A stretch of DNA of 64,000 bases from Acidimicrobiales bacterium (GTDB lineage Bacteria; Actinomycetota; Acidimicrobiia; Acidimicrobiales; Iamiaceae). The notes below the pieces were generated by a model. The model did not search any database. It saw nothing but the letters and a program-made list of their open reading frames with translations, and was not told where the DNA came from. The position numbers were made by a program, and so were the translations under genes. The stretch spans positions 1-64,000 of the forward strand of contig JAOBWM010000094.1 of the NCBI GenBank assembly GCA_025463365.1. The letters run 5' to 3'. How positions within the stretch are numbered: the stretch's first letter is position 1; every line of letters starts with the position of its first letter. Of the stretch, positions 1-8,022 are shown piece after piece.

Positions 1-1
1 T

Positions 2-319
2 GACGCGTTCGTGGCGGCGGTGATCACCAAGGGTCGAGACGTGGTCAACGTCGCTCACCTCGGGCGCGGCCTGAACGTCCACCAGCGGACCGCGGTCGAG
101 GCGGTGGGCCTGCGCTGCTCCAACCGCGCGTGCAACCGCACGATCGCCCTGCAGATGGACCACCGCACGCCCTACGCCGACAACCCCGAGACGAAGCTCG
201 ACAACCAGGATCCGCTGTGCCCCGATTGCCACCGCCGCAAGACCCACCACGGCTGGGAGCTCGAACCAGGGACCGGACCGCGGCGGTTCCTGCCTCCGGC
301 ACGGGCACCGGTGCGCTGA
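2..319 (+). CDS. HNH endonuclease, C-terminal part (5' truncated by window edge)
   Basis: The frame is open from base 2, so the true start lies outside the window and only the last 105 codons are present. The visible part is a zinc-type HNH nuclease domain: a CxxxxC pair (visible residues 39 and 44), a QMDH motif (H54) and a CPDCH motif (C73, C76). This is the layout of the actinobacterial DUF222/13E12-type HNH proteins, often multicopy and linked to repeats or mobile DNA; that membership is inferred because the N-terminal domain is not visible. The stop TGA overlaps an ATG of the next frame. Confidence 0.8.
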   Translation, partial: DAFVAAVITKGRDVVNVAHLGRGLNVHQRTAVEAVGLRCSNRACNRTIALQMDHRTPYADNPETKLDNQDPLCPDCHRRKTHHGWELEPGTGPRRFLPPARAPVR

Positions 320-351
320 TGGCCGGCGTGGAGGTCACCTACGGTGTCCCG

Positions 352-891
352 ATGGCGCATGGCTCGGCGGTGGTCGGATCTCGGCGAGGGCTGGTAGCCG
401 CGTGTGCGGCCACCATCGTCGTCCTCGCGGCGGGGACTCGGCCCAGTGCCGCAGCCCCCGAGGCGCCCATCACGTTGACGAACCGGAACGGTGCGCTCGT
501 GGTGGCCGGGGCGCGCTGTGGCCCCAACGAACCCGGGATGGTGCCCGGACCGGTCCAGGTCGACGTGACCAGTTGGTTCGAGGGAAAGCACGAGCCATCG
601 GAACCGAAGGTCATCGGATCGGCGACGCTCACGCCGCAGGAAGATGGGACATGGGAGTACCCGGTTCAGCAGCCGCTCGGCGTCGTTCCCTCCTGGGCCA
701 CGACCGCCGTGGTGCGGGCCACGGCTTATTGCAACTGGGCCATCTCCACCGGCTACGACTACGAGCCCGTCGAACTCCGCCGCACCATCGGTCGGGCCGC
801 GTCGCCCACCACGACCACCGAGGTGACCTCAGCGACCGCGGCTGCGCCCGCGGCGACACCGCTGCCGGATACAGCGCACTTCACCGGTTAG
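352..891 (+). CDS. Secreted protein of unknown function, Thr/Pro-rich tail
   Basis: About 179 residues. The N-terminus reads as a Sec signal peptide: a basic stretch with SRRG, a hydrophobic core (LVAACAATIVVLAAG) and an AAA-type cleavage region around residues 35-40. The mature part has two cysteines far apart and ends in a T/A/P-rich tail (TTTTEVTSATAAAPAATP). An upstream ATG at 319 overlaps the previous stop and would add 11 residues. A GGAGGT at 330-335 lies somewhat far (16 nt) from 352, so the start is uncertain. No enzyme family recognised; extracytoplasmic location is the only functional inference. Confidence 0.6.
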   Translation: MAHGSAVVGSRRGLVAACAATIVVLAAGTRPSAAAPEAPITLTNRNGALVVAGARCGPNEPGMVPGPVQVDVTSWFEGKHEPSEPKVIGSATLTPQEDGTWEYPVQQPLGVVPSWATTAVVRATAYCNWAISTGYDYEPVELRRTIGRAASPTTTTEVTSATAAAPAATPLPDTAHFTG

Positions 892-991
892 CCCCACGAC
901 GGAGAGGTCGAGCATGCGGCGAAGCCCGTCGACCACGACCGCCTGGGGAACGACGGCCGGTTCGAGCCGAAGGTGGAACGCGTGACCGGCA

Positions 992-1049
992 GGCCGGCAC
1001 CAGTGCCGGGGCCGGGGCCGGCACCGACACCAGTGCCGGGGCGGGGCCG
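992..1049. terminator. GC hairpins between convergent genes
   Basis: The 173-bp gap between the secreted-protein gene and the leftward amidohydrolase has no gene. It holds CCGGCAC-CA-GTGCCGG (994-1009) and a repeat of ACCAGTGCCGGGGC at 999-1012 and 1029-1042, so two alternative hairpins can form. A bidirectional terminator role is inferred from position; there is no T-tract. Confidence 0.35.
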
Positions 1050-1064
1050 CTGGAATGCGTGCGG

Positions 1065-2264
1065 CTAGGGCTCGAAGTCGAGGCCGAGCATGTCGATGGC
1101 GTTGCCTCGGACGAGCTTGCGGATGACGTCCTCGGGGAGGTTGCCCATGAGCTTCTCGCCGACCTCGCGGCTCTTGGGCCACGTGCTGTCGGAGTGCGGG
1201 TAGTCGGTCTCGAAGCAGATGTTGTCGATGCCGCACTTCTCGATGTTCTCGAGGCCGTAGACGTCATCGAAGAAGCAGCCGTAGATCTGGCGGTAGTAGT
1301 AGGTGCTCGGCCGTTCGGTGACCACATCGGAGACGCCGCCCCAGCCGCGGTTCTCCTCCCAGACGTTGTCGGCTCGCTCCAGGATGTAGGGGATCCAGCC
1401 GATCTGGCCCTCGCTGTAGGCGAGCTTCAACTCGGGAAGACGAGCCAGCCAGCCCGAGAAGAGCCAGTCGGTCATTGAGCTCATGGCGTTGCCGAAGGTC
1501 AGCGTGGAGCCCACAGCGGCGGGGGCGTCGGCCGAGGTCGACGGCATCTTCGAGCTGGACCCGATGTGCATGTTGATCACGGTGCCGGTCTCCGAGCAGG
1601 CCCGGAAGAACGGTTCCCAGTAGTCGGTGTGGATGCTCGGGAGGCCGAGGTACGGCGGGATCTCGCTGAAGCACACGGCGCGGACGCCACGGTCGGCGTT
1701 TCGGTGGACCTCGGCGGCGGCCAGCTCGACGTCCCAGAGATGCGTGATGGTCAGCGGGATCAGGCGACCGCCGGAATCGCCGCACCACTCCTCCACCATC
1801 CAGTCGTTGTACGCCTTGACGCAGAGGTCGGCGAGGACCTTGTCCTTGGCCTCCATGAAGGTCTGGCCGCAGAACCGTGGGAACGACGGGAAGCACATCT
1901 GGGCCTCGGTCCAGTTGGCATCCATGTCCTCGAGCCGGGCCTTGGGATCCCAGCACCCGCGCCGCATCTCCTCGTAGGTGATGCCGGTGACCTTGACCTC
2001 ATCCCGGTCGAACCCGACAGCGGCCGACAGGCGCGTCTGGGGGACCTTCAAGTCCTCGTACAGCCACCAGTCGCAGAGCTGGCCGTCGTCGCTCGGCTCG
2101 TAGCTGAAGACGCCGCCCACGAACTTCATGTCGCCCCGCTCCTGGATGGTGCGGGGACCGACGTCGTGGTACTTCGCCGGCAGTCGGTCGAGCCACACCG
2201 TGGCGTGCTCGATCACGTGGTCGTCGACCGAGATGATCTTCGGGAAGGACTCATCCATGGACAT
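1065..2264 (-). CDS. Amidohydrolase-family metalloenzyme (copy A)
   Basis: 399 residues, TIM-barrel amidohydrolase of the ACMSD/amidohydrolase_2 type. The N-terminal metal motif is SVDDH (D14-H16), followed by an NMHIGSSS block near residue 235 and a FETDYPHSDSTWP block near 365, which hold the expected further metal and acid ligands. It is closely related along its whole length to the protein at 18061-19305, and both carry the identical palindrome about 20 bp upstream of the start. Family members hydrolyse or decarboxylate cyclic acids; the substrate here is unknown. A likely role is ring opening or decarboxylation in the catabolic cluster. ATG at 2264 chosen; ATG at 2258 is also possible. 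Confidence 0.85.
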   Translation of the reverse strand: MSMDESFPKIISVDDHVIEHATVWLDRLPAKYHDVGPRTIQERGDMKFVGGVFSYEPSDDGQLCDWWLYEDLKVPQTRLSAAVGFDRDEVKVTGITYEEMRRGCWDPKARLEDMDANWTEAQMCFPSFPRFCGQTFMEAKDKVLADLCVKAYNDWMVEEWCGDSGGRLIPLTITHLWDVELAAAEVHRNADRGVRAVCFSEIPPYLGLPSIHTDYWEPFFRACSETGTVINMHIGSSSKMPSTSADAPAAVGSTLTFGNAMSSMTDWLFSGWLARLPELKLAYSEGQIGWIPYILERADNVWEENRGWGGVSDVVTERPSTYYYRQIYGCFFDDVYGLENIEKCGIDNICFETDYPHSDSTWPKSREVGEKLMGNLPEDVIRKLVRGNAIDMLGLDFEP

Positions 2265-2283
2265 CGAGGCTACCTCGCTGGAT

Positions 2284-2298
2284 CTGACGGTCCGTCAG
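2284..2298. promoter_or_regulatory. TetR-type operator, CTGACGGTCCGTCAG
   Basis: Perfect 15-bp palindrome 20 bp upstream of amidohydrolase A. The identical 15-mer occurs upstream of amidohydrolase B (18026-18040). Related CTGAC-N5-GTCAG sites sit at 11617, 15495, 18003 and 23085, with a one-mismatch site at 12500 on the tetR start. Repression of this gene by the local TetR protein is inferred. Confidence 0.75.
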
Positions 2299-2333
2299 AA
2301 AGGTGACGTGGGACGTGGGACGTGGGAGGGCGA

Positions 2334-2540
2334 GCGACGGGGACGGGGACGGGGACGGGTGCGTGGCCTCACGCGCGACAGCGGGCGTGGGCGTGGCCTG
2401 ACGCGCCACCGTGGGCGTGGGCGTGGGCGTGGGCGTGGGCGTGGGCGTGGCGTGAAGTGCGACCGCGGGCGCCGATGCACCCTCGGCCGGCGACGCGGCC
2501 GCAGGTGACGAGGCGGCCGGTGACGAGGCGGCCGGCCGTG
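2334..2540. repeat. G-rich short tandem repeats
   Basis: In the 318-bp gap upstream of amidohydrolase A, GGGGAC units (about 2336-2358) lead into six exact GTGGGC hexamers (2411-2446), and further right GACGAGGCGGCCGGT is doubled (about 2507-2540). No gene is supported here; short frames through it are low-complexity artefacts. Such runs are slippage-prone and may form non-B DNA. Confidence 0.7.
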
Positions 2541-2582
2541 TCCCGGCGACCGCGGATCCCGGCCCGCAGCGGAGCATCGGTG

Positions 2583-3410
2583 TCACCACAGTTCGTCGGT
2601 GTAGGTGTCGGTGCCGGGGACGGTGGCGCGGAACGGTGCGACCAGGACGAGCTTGCCGAGCCCGGCCTCACCGAAGTCGGCGCCCAGCGAGGCGAAGCGG
2701 TCGCCCCACGTGGCGGGGAGGTCGTCGTCGACGAACCAGAGCTGGCAGAAGCGGTTCTCGGCCGAGTCGGCCCGGACCCCGGAGGCGGCGTCGGCCGGCA
2801 GCGGGATGGCGGTGAGCTCAGCGCCCACCGCGCCGAGTAGGGGCTGGGCCCGGAACCACGCGTCGACATCATCGAGGGAGGTTCCCGCCGACGGCTCGCC
2901 GATCACCACCACGACGTACGGCGAGCGGTGGTCGAGGGCCAACTCCACGGGCACGCCGTCGAGAGCCTCGAACTGCGTGCGGAACTTGTACATGAGCGTG
3001 TGGACATGGTCCCGCTCCGTGAACATGCGGTCATGCTCGTGAAGCCACTTGACCTGCTCGCTCCCCCACTGCATCCACTGGCCGAAGCCGCCGGCCAGCA
3101 CCCAGTAGATGGCGAGGTAGGAACCGGTCGTCGGGTCGGGGATCACCGGTGAGTCCGACGGGTAGCGCAGCGCCTTCAGGTCCTTGGTCGCAACGAACCT
3201 GGCACCGCTGATGTTCCAGGCACCGATCATGCAGCCGGCGTAGAAGTGGTCCCGCTCGTACCAGCGGTTGTACTCGACCTCGTGCCCCTTGTGGGGCTCG
3301 ACGATGGTCACCAACGCGCCGCCCAGCCGTACCGGCCGCTCGGTGGTCTTGCCGCTCCCCAGGTCCTGCACGGTGGTCCCCTGTGGCTGATCGTGGGTGG
3401 TCGAGTGCAC
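2583..3410 (-). CDS. Conserved protein with ferredoxin-like (dimeric alpha+beta barrel) folds
   Basis: 275 residues from a GTG start. The N-terminal half has the EVEYNRWYERDHF pattern seen in EthD/dimeric alpha-beta barrel proteins (a W-Y-x-x-D-H core). The C-terminal half looks like a second, divergent copy ending in a YTDELW tail. No catalytic role can be named; relatives are often small-molecule or quinone-handling accessory proteins in catabolic clusters. Upstream lies a KstR-like box, not the CTGAC palindrome found on the neighbouring units, so it may belong to another regulon. The start has no clear Shine-Dalgarno. Confidence 0.6.
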   Translation of the reverse strand: MHSTTHDQPQGTTVQDLGSGKTTERPVRLGGALVTIVEPHKGHEVEYNRWYERDHFYAGCMIGAWNISGARFVATKDLKALRYPSDSPVIPDPTTGSYLAIYWVLAGGFGQWMQWGSEQVKWLHEHDRMFTERDHVHTLMYKFRTQFEALDGVPVELALDHRSPYVVVVIGEPSAGTSLDDVDAWFRAQPLLGAVGAELTAIPLPADAASGVRADSAENRFCQLWFVDDDLPATWGDRFASLGADFGEAGLGKLVLVAPFRATVPGTDTYTDELW

Positions 3411-3430
3411 GCGAATCGTGTCCCAAAAAC

Positions 3431-3444
3431 GAGAACACGTTCTA
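3431..3444. promoter_or_regulatory. KstR-like operator (AGAAC-AC-GTTCT)
   Basis: GAGAACACGTTCTA, 20 bp upstream of the 2583-3410 gene, matches the published mycobacterial KstR half-site pattern TnnAACnnGTTnnA except for the first T. KstR is a TetR-family repressor of sterol catabolism. Binding by a KstR orthologue is inferred; no KstR gene is visible in the window. Confidence 0.5.
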
Positions 3445-3479
3445 GTTCCGAGTCTGCCACGAGATCATCCCCGTCGGGC

Positions 3480-4320
3480 AATCAGGGTGTGCACACCTGC
3501 GCGCCGCGCGCGTCGCGCGCGCCGCGGGCGCACACGCACACCCAACGGGATGAGGCGTGCGCGTTCCGCGTCCTGGGCGCGACGCGCACGCACGTGGGGC
3601 GTCCGCGTCCCACGCGTCGGACGCCTGTGACGCGTGGACGCGTGGGCGTCCGCGGCCCGCGCGTCGGACGCCCGTGACGCCCACACATCGGCGGGCCCGC
3701 AATCGAAGTCCCGCTCGATCCAGACGGGGTGTGTGCGCTCCCGCGCGTGGGCCGCGTTTTCACGCACACACGCACGGGGTGGGGCGGCCCGAGCGCGCAC
3801 GACGCGCCCTCACGCACACATGCACGGGTATGCGCGCCCCAGCGCGCAGGACGCGCCGTCACGCACACACGTGGAATCTGCGCGCCCCAGCGCGCAGGAC
3901 GCGCCCTCACGCACACACGCACGGGCTGTGCGCGGCCCAGCGCGCAGGACGCGCCCTCACGCACACGCGCATAGGTGTGCGCGCCCCGCCGCGCCCGACG
4001 CGCCGTCACGCACACACGCAGGGTGTGCGCGGCCCAGCGCGTACGTCGCGCCGTCACGTGCACGGGGTGTGCGCGCCCCAGCGCGCAGGACGCCGCCTTC
4101 ACGCACACACCTGTGAGCCGCAGCGCGTACGACGCGCACCTCACGCACACGCGCATCGGTGTGCGCCCCGCCGCGCCCGCCGCGCCGTCACGCACACACG
4201 CAGGGTGTGCGCGGCCCAGCGCGTACGTCGCGCCGTCACGTGCACGAGGTGTGCGCGGCCCAGCGCGTACGACGCGCCGTGGCGCACACACGTGGGGTGT
4301 GCGCGGTCCAGCAGTCCAGC
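3480..4320. repeat. Degenerate tandem-repeat array (about 12 units of ~48 bp) plus a 47-bp doublet
   Basis: This is the main content of the 958-bp gene-free stretch 3411-4368. From about 3727 to 4313 about twelve units of 42-51 bp follow one another. Each begins near TGTGCGCGCCCCAGCGCG, passes GACGCGCC and ends CACGCACACACGC. The end of one unit and the start of the next are complementary (CGCACAC...GTGTGCG), so every junction can form a hairpin. Left of this, a 47-bp period is seen twice (GGGCGTCCGCG at 3597 and 3644). Long frames run through both strands, but their periodic Arg/His/Ala/Thr translations follow from the repeat and are not credible proteins. Confidence 0.85.
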
Positions 4321-4368
4321 GGTCCGGCGATCCGGCGGTGCTGGGCGCGCTGCGGTCGGGTCGGGCGA

Positions 4369-5538
4369 TCAGCCGGCGACGGCGGCCTCGATGGCGGCGG
4401 CAGTGGCCAGCAATCGGGGCTCGTGGTGGTCGGGGGCCACGAGCTGGAGGCTGGCCGGGATCAGGCCACCGGACGGGACGGGCAGGGCGAGGGCAGGGTG
4501 GCCCGCAAGGCTGATGGCGGGCGCCGCCGGGTTGGGGGCGGCGGGTTGGCCACCGATCCGAGCCGGGAACTGGAGCATCGCCGGCAGCGCGAGGACGCCA
4601 ACCCGGCCCAGCACCTCGGCCAGCTCGGCCCGCCACGGCTCCCGGTGGGCCCGGGCATCGCCCAGCTCGCCTGGGCTCACGGCCTGGGCGAACGTGAACC
4701 GCTCGACCACCGCGGATCCGAGGCGGTGCTGGTGGTGGCGCCAGAGGTCGTCGTTCACCATGAGGGCTTCACCGAACAGCACGGTGATGGCGGCGTCGTG
4801 AGCGAACGCCCACCCGGGAAGCTCGACCTCCTCGACGAGGACGCCCGCGTCGACGAGCGCCGAGTCGATGGCGGCATCGATCGTCGGCTCGGTGCCGGGG
4901 AGACGGACCCGCCCGACGGTCACCGACGGCTCGGGCTCCGTGGCGGTGAGCCGGGGGTCGAGCAGGGTCGCGCCCACCGCCAGGTCGGCGACGGTGCGGG
5001 CCAGCACGCCGACGGTATCGAGCGTCGGTGCCAGGGGTCGGACGCCCACCACCGACACCATGCCCCACGTGGGCTTGAGGGCGGCGATGCCACAGCACGC
5101 GGCCGGCGTCCGCACCGAGCCGGTCGTGTCGGTCCCGATGCCGAGGTCGACCTGCCCGGTGGCCACCGCCACAGCGCAACCGCTCGACGATCCGCCTGGC
5201 ACCCGCCTCGGGTCGAGCGGGTTGGTCGGCGTGCCGTAGTGGGGGTTTACGCCCGACGCGCCGAAGCACAGCTCGTCGAGGTTCGCCTTGCCGACGATCC
5301 GGGCCCCGACGGTCCGGGCGCCATCGAGGCACACCGCATCGGCGGCAGCCGGCTCGGCCTGTTCAGCGACCACCGGGCTCCCCGCCGTCGTGATCACACC
5401 GGCCACGTCGATGCAGTCCTTGACGGCCAGTCGGATGCCGTCGGGCCTGGCGAGTGGATCGGTGTCGGGATCGAGCCGGGTGATCCAGGTTGCGTCGCCC
5501 AAGGGTGGGGCCCCGCCTGGGGGTGGGCTGGCGGTCAC
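4369..5538 (-). CDS. Amidase signature family protein
   Basis: 389 residues from a GTG that overlaps the upstream stop as GTGA. The amidase-signature catalytic residues are all visible: Lys40 in AVKDCID, the cis-Ser in GGSSSG (residues 115-120) and the nucleophile Ser141 in GTDTTGSVRTPA. The middle glycine pair is T-G instead of the commoner G-G. The protein is short for the family (usually 450-500), lacking part of the variable C-terminal region. The family hydrolyses amides with release of ammonia; substrate unknown. It is probably translationally coupled to the gene at 5535-6191. Confidence 0.85.
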   Translation of the reverse strand: MTASPPPGGAPPLGDATWITRLDPDTDPLARPDGIRLAVKDCIDVAGVITTAGSPVVAEQAEPAAADAVCLDGARTVGARIVGKANLDELCFGASGVNPHYGTPTNPLDPRRVPGGSSSGCAVAVATGQVDLGIGTDTTGSVRTPAACCGIAALKPTWGMVSVVGVRPLAPTLDTVGVLARTVADLAVGATLLDPRLTATEPEPSVTVGRVRLPGTEPTIDAAIDSALVDAGVLVEEVELPGWAFAHDAAITVLFGEALMVNDDLWRHHQHRLGSAVVERFTFAQAVSPGELGDARAHREPWRAELAEVLGRVGVLALPAMLQFPARIGGQPAAPNPAAPAISLAGHPALALPVPSGGLIPASLQLVAPDHHEPRLLATAAAIEAAVAG

Positions 5539-6191
5539 GTCGGCGGGCTGAGCTCGTACACGGCGACGAGCAGCCGGGTCGCGGCATCGAACAGGGGCGC
5601 GGCCAGGGCATCGGACCGGAGCACCTCGTCGGGGCCCTGGCCGAGATGCGGTCCGCTGGGGGTCAGCATGGTGAACCGGCTGTGGCCGACGGGGAGGTCG
5701 GGCAGCGTCGGCTCGGCCCACGGGCCGAGCTGACCGGCCACGGCCTGGGCCGCGTCGAGGAACCGGGCACCGAACTCGTGGATCTGCGGGGGGCCGTCCT
5801 CCACCACGACCACCGGGCCCGCGTGGTTGAGGTACCGGACGCCCCCGGCCCGGTAGGCGGCGAGCGCGTCGTGGCCGCCGTCGACCGCGACCTCCGCGAC
5901 CACGCCGAGGACTTGGTGGGCGATCGACTCATCGGGCTGTACGCCAACCTCGCGCAGGAAGTGCCAGGCCTGGAGGGTGTGGCGCGACTCCCACGCCCCG
6001 ACCGCCGACACTGATGCCCAGGACCGGATCGCCAGGTCCTGGTCGCCATCGAGCAGGTGCTGTCGGGCTTCGACGAACGCGGACCACGGCAGCTCGTCGG
6101 CGGCGGCCCCGGGCTCGGCCGCAGGGGGCCACGCGTCGAGCGGTCGGTCACCGAACAGGAGCGGGAGCAGGGACTCCGCCGCCGTCGTCAC
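5535..6191 (-). CDS. Conserved hypothetical protein coupled to the amidase
   Basis: About 218 residues if the GTG at 6191 is used; a GTG at 6200 would add three. The frame stays open further upstream, but that part is the 212-bp intergenic repeat and reads as Arg-rich nonsense. The protein has a hydrophobic start (SLLPLLFGDRPLD), helical W-rich segments and a C-terminal region with LPDLPVGHSRFTML. No family recognised. Its stop overlaps the amidase start, suggesting joint function, possibly as substrate-handling partner. Confidence 0.55.
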   Translation of the reverse strand: MTTAAESLLPLLFGDRPLDAWPPAAEPGAAADELPWSAFVEARQHLLDGDQDLAIRSWASVSAVGAWESRHTLQAWHFLREVGVQPDESIAHQVLGVVAEVAVDGGHDALAAYRAGGVRYLNHAGPVVVVEDGPPQIHEFGARFLDAAQAVAGQLGPWAEPTLPDLPVGHSRFTMLTPSGPHLGQGPDEVLRSDALAAPLFDAATRLLVAVYELSPPT

Positions 6192-6203
6192 GGCTACCAC
6201 CCC

Positions 6204-6625
6204 CGCCAGACCGTGGGATGCACCATCGACGCGCTCGCTGGACCGGTATCCCCGCGGCCCGAGGCCCGGCCGGCACACCAGACGACTCGGCCGGGCGCAG
6301 GACAACGACCGCGACACGGGCGGTGGCGCAGCACGACGGCGCCGATGGCCCGCCACGACCGACCGACCAGCTCGGGGGACAGCGAGGACCCAGCGGTCGA
6401 CGAGATCACCAGCCCCGCCAGACCGTCGAAAGCATCGCCAGCACGCTCGCCGGACCGGTGTCCCCACGGCCCGAGGCCCGGCCGGCACACCAGACGACTC
6501 GGCCGGGCGCAGGACAACGACCGCGGCACGGGCGGTCGCGCAGCACGACGGCGCCGATGGCGCGCCACGACCGACCGAGCAGCTCGGGGAACAGCGAGGA
6601 CCCAGCGGCGCGGGCTTGGCCGACC
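6204..6625. repeat. 212-bp tandem direct duplication
   Basis: The gene-free stretch 6192-6650 is filled by two head-to-tail copies starting at CGCCAGACCG (6204 and 6416). Long identical blocks include a stretch of more than 50 bp around CGGCACACCAGACGACTCGG. A fragment of a third copy (CGGCCAGACGGG) follows near 6660. Apparent coding frames differ in phase and are Arg-rich, so it is treated as non-coding. Confidence 0.8.
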
Positions 6626-6650
6626 CGCCGTGGCCCAGGGATCGACGAGG

Positions 6651-7439
6651 TCACCGGCCCGGCCAGACGGGCGGGCGCTTGGCGAGGAAGGCGCTGATGC
6701 CCTCGGCGGCGTCAGGGGTGGCGAGGTTGGTGGCCATGACGGCGGACGCGTAGGCGTACGCATCCACCAGCGGGAGGTCGCGCTGGCGCCAGAACGCTTC
6801 CTTGCCGATGGCCACGGTCAGCGGCGACTTCGAGGCGATGGTGGCGGCGAGCCGGTCGACCGTGGCGCGCAGGTCGTCATCGGGCACCACCCGGTTGACC
6901 AACCCGATCCGTGCGGCCTCGCCGGCGGACACGAGCTCGCCGGTGAGGAGCAGTTCCATGGCGTGCTTCGGAGCGACCGAGCGGGTGACGGCGACCATCG
7001 GCGTGGTGCAGAACAGGCCGATGTCGACGCCTGGTGTGGCGAACCGGGCCGACGCTCCCGCCACCGCGAGATCGCAGCTGGCCACCAGTTGGCAACCGGC
7101 AGCGGTGGCGACGCCGGCGACCTCGGCGATCACCGGCTGGCGCAACCGGGTGACCCGCACCATGAGATCGGAGCACTGGGCGAACAGCCGCTCCCGGAAC
7201 GACGGGTCAGGGTTGGCGTCGATCTCCCGCAGGTCGTGGCCCGCGCTGAAGGCCGGTCCATTGCCTGCGATCACGACAACGTGGACCGAGTGGTCGCGAT
7301 CGATGGCGGCGAGGTGACCGGCCAGGGCACCGAGCATCGCGGAGGACAGCGCGTTCCGGCTCCGTGGCCGGTCCAGCACGAGCCGGGCGACGTGGCCCTC
7401 GTCGGTCCGCAGCACCAGCGGCTGCTCGTCCTCGCTCAT
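6651..7439 (-). CDS. Enoyl-CoA hydratase/isomerase family protein (ECHDC3-like)
   Basis: 262 residues, ATG at 7439; the longer frame upstream is not supported. Crotonase-fold signatures: AGHDLREI (first oxyanion-hole segment, near residue 65) and GVATAAGCQLVASCDLA (second oxyanion-hole segment and core). The stretch GVDIGLFCTTPMVAVTR recalls ECHDC3-type proteins. The acidic residues of canonical hydratases are not obvious after the core, so hydration is not assured; isomerase or thioester hydrolysis is possible. Acts on acyl-CoA in the cytoplasm. The neighbouring VOC gene has the same orientation but is 134 bp away. Confidence 0.85.
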   Translation of the reverse strand: MSEDEQPLVLRTDEGHVARLVLDRPRSRNALSSAMLGALAGHLAAIDRDHSVHVVVIAGNGPAFSAGHDLREIDANPDPSFRERLFAQCSDLMVRVTRLRQPVIAEVAGVATAAGCQLVASCDLAVAGASARFATPGVDIGLFCTTPMVAVTRSVAPKHAMELLLTGELVSAGEAARIGLVNRVVPDDDLRATVDRLAATIASKSPLTVAIGKEAFWRQRDLPLVDAYAYASAVMATNLATPDAAEGISAFLAKRPPVWPGR

Positions 7440-7573
7440 CGATGCGAGGGTACCGGCGACGCCACCTCGGGGAAGGCCTTGCTCGACCTCGCCGAGCGGT
7501 GCGACCAGCCGCGAGGACCTGGTGAGCACCTGGTCGATCGAGCGGGCGGTACCTCGCTGGCTCGGCCCCGCGA

Positions 7574-7990
7574 TCAGGGCAGGTGGATCGTGCCGTCGTC
7601 GGCGATCGGCCAGCCGGGGTTGTGGGCGACCTCCCACGGATGGCCATCGGGATCGTGGAAGACGCCGGTGTAGCCACCCCATTCGGCCACCGCGCCGGAC
7701 CGGGCGATGGTGCCACCGGCGGCCTCGGCCTCGGCCAGCACGGCATCGACCTCGTCGGGCGAGCGCACGTTGTGGGCCAGGGTGATCCCGCCCCAGCCGC
7801 CGGCATCGACGACCTCGCTGTCGGCCGCGAGCAGCGCCCGGTCCCACAGGGCCAGGACCATGCCGCCCGCCTGGATGAAGACCACCTCGCCGTCGGGTGA
7901 CTCCCCCGACCACCCGAGCGCTTCGTAGAAGGCACGTGACCGGTCGAGGTCGGTGGTCCCCAGTGTGATCAACGAGATGCGTCGCTCCAT
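7574..7990 (-). CDS. VOC (glyoxalase/bleomycin-resistance fold) protein
   Basis: 138 residues. It opens with a beta-strand (ISLITLGTTDLDRSRAFYEALGW), the usual first VOC half, and ends with FHDPDGHPWEVAHNPGW, the usual second half with a metal-ligand Glu. A single pair of beta-alpha-beta modules implies a dimer. VOC enzymes include glyoxalases, dioxygenases and epimerases; the sequence does not decide which. It sits among acyl-CoA catabolism genes. Confidence 0.8.
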   Translation of the reverse strand: MERRISLITLGTTDLDRSRAFYEALGWSGESPDGEVVFIQAGGMVLALWDRALLAADSEVVDAGGWGGITLAHNVRSPDEVDAVLAEAEAAGGTIARSGAVAEWGGYTGVFHDPDGHPWEVAHNPGWPIADDGTIHLP

Positions 7991-8022
7991 GGGTGAGATC
8001 CTGCCCGTCCGGAGGGCCGAGG

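Noticed and set aside
2251-2589. Frame rich in Thr-Pro repeats upstream of amidohydrolase A
   Set aside because: Derived from the GTGGGC hexamers and runs across the operator; no start context.
3725-4315. CRISPR array
   Set aside because: Units are degenerate throughout, there are no unique spacers between constant repeats, and no cas genes are nearby.
3482-4636. Long open frames on both strands through the repeat array
   Set aside because: Periodic Arg/His/Ala/Thr/Cys translation follows from the tandem repeat; no start signal, all six frames are largely open because of composition.
6194-6763. Arg-rich frame across the 212-bp duplication
   Set aside because: No start or ribosome-binding site; composition is that of non-coding GC-rich DNA.
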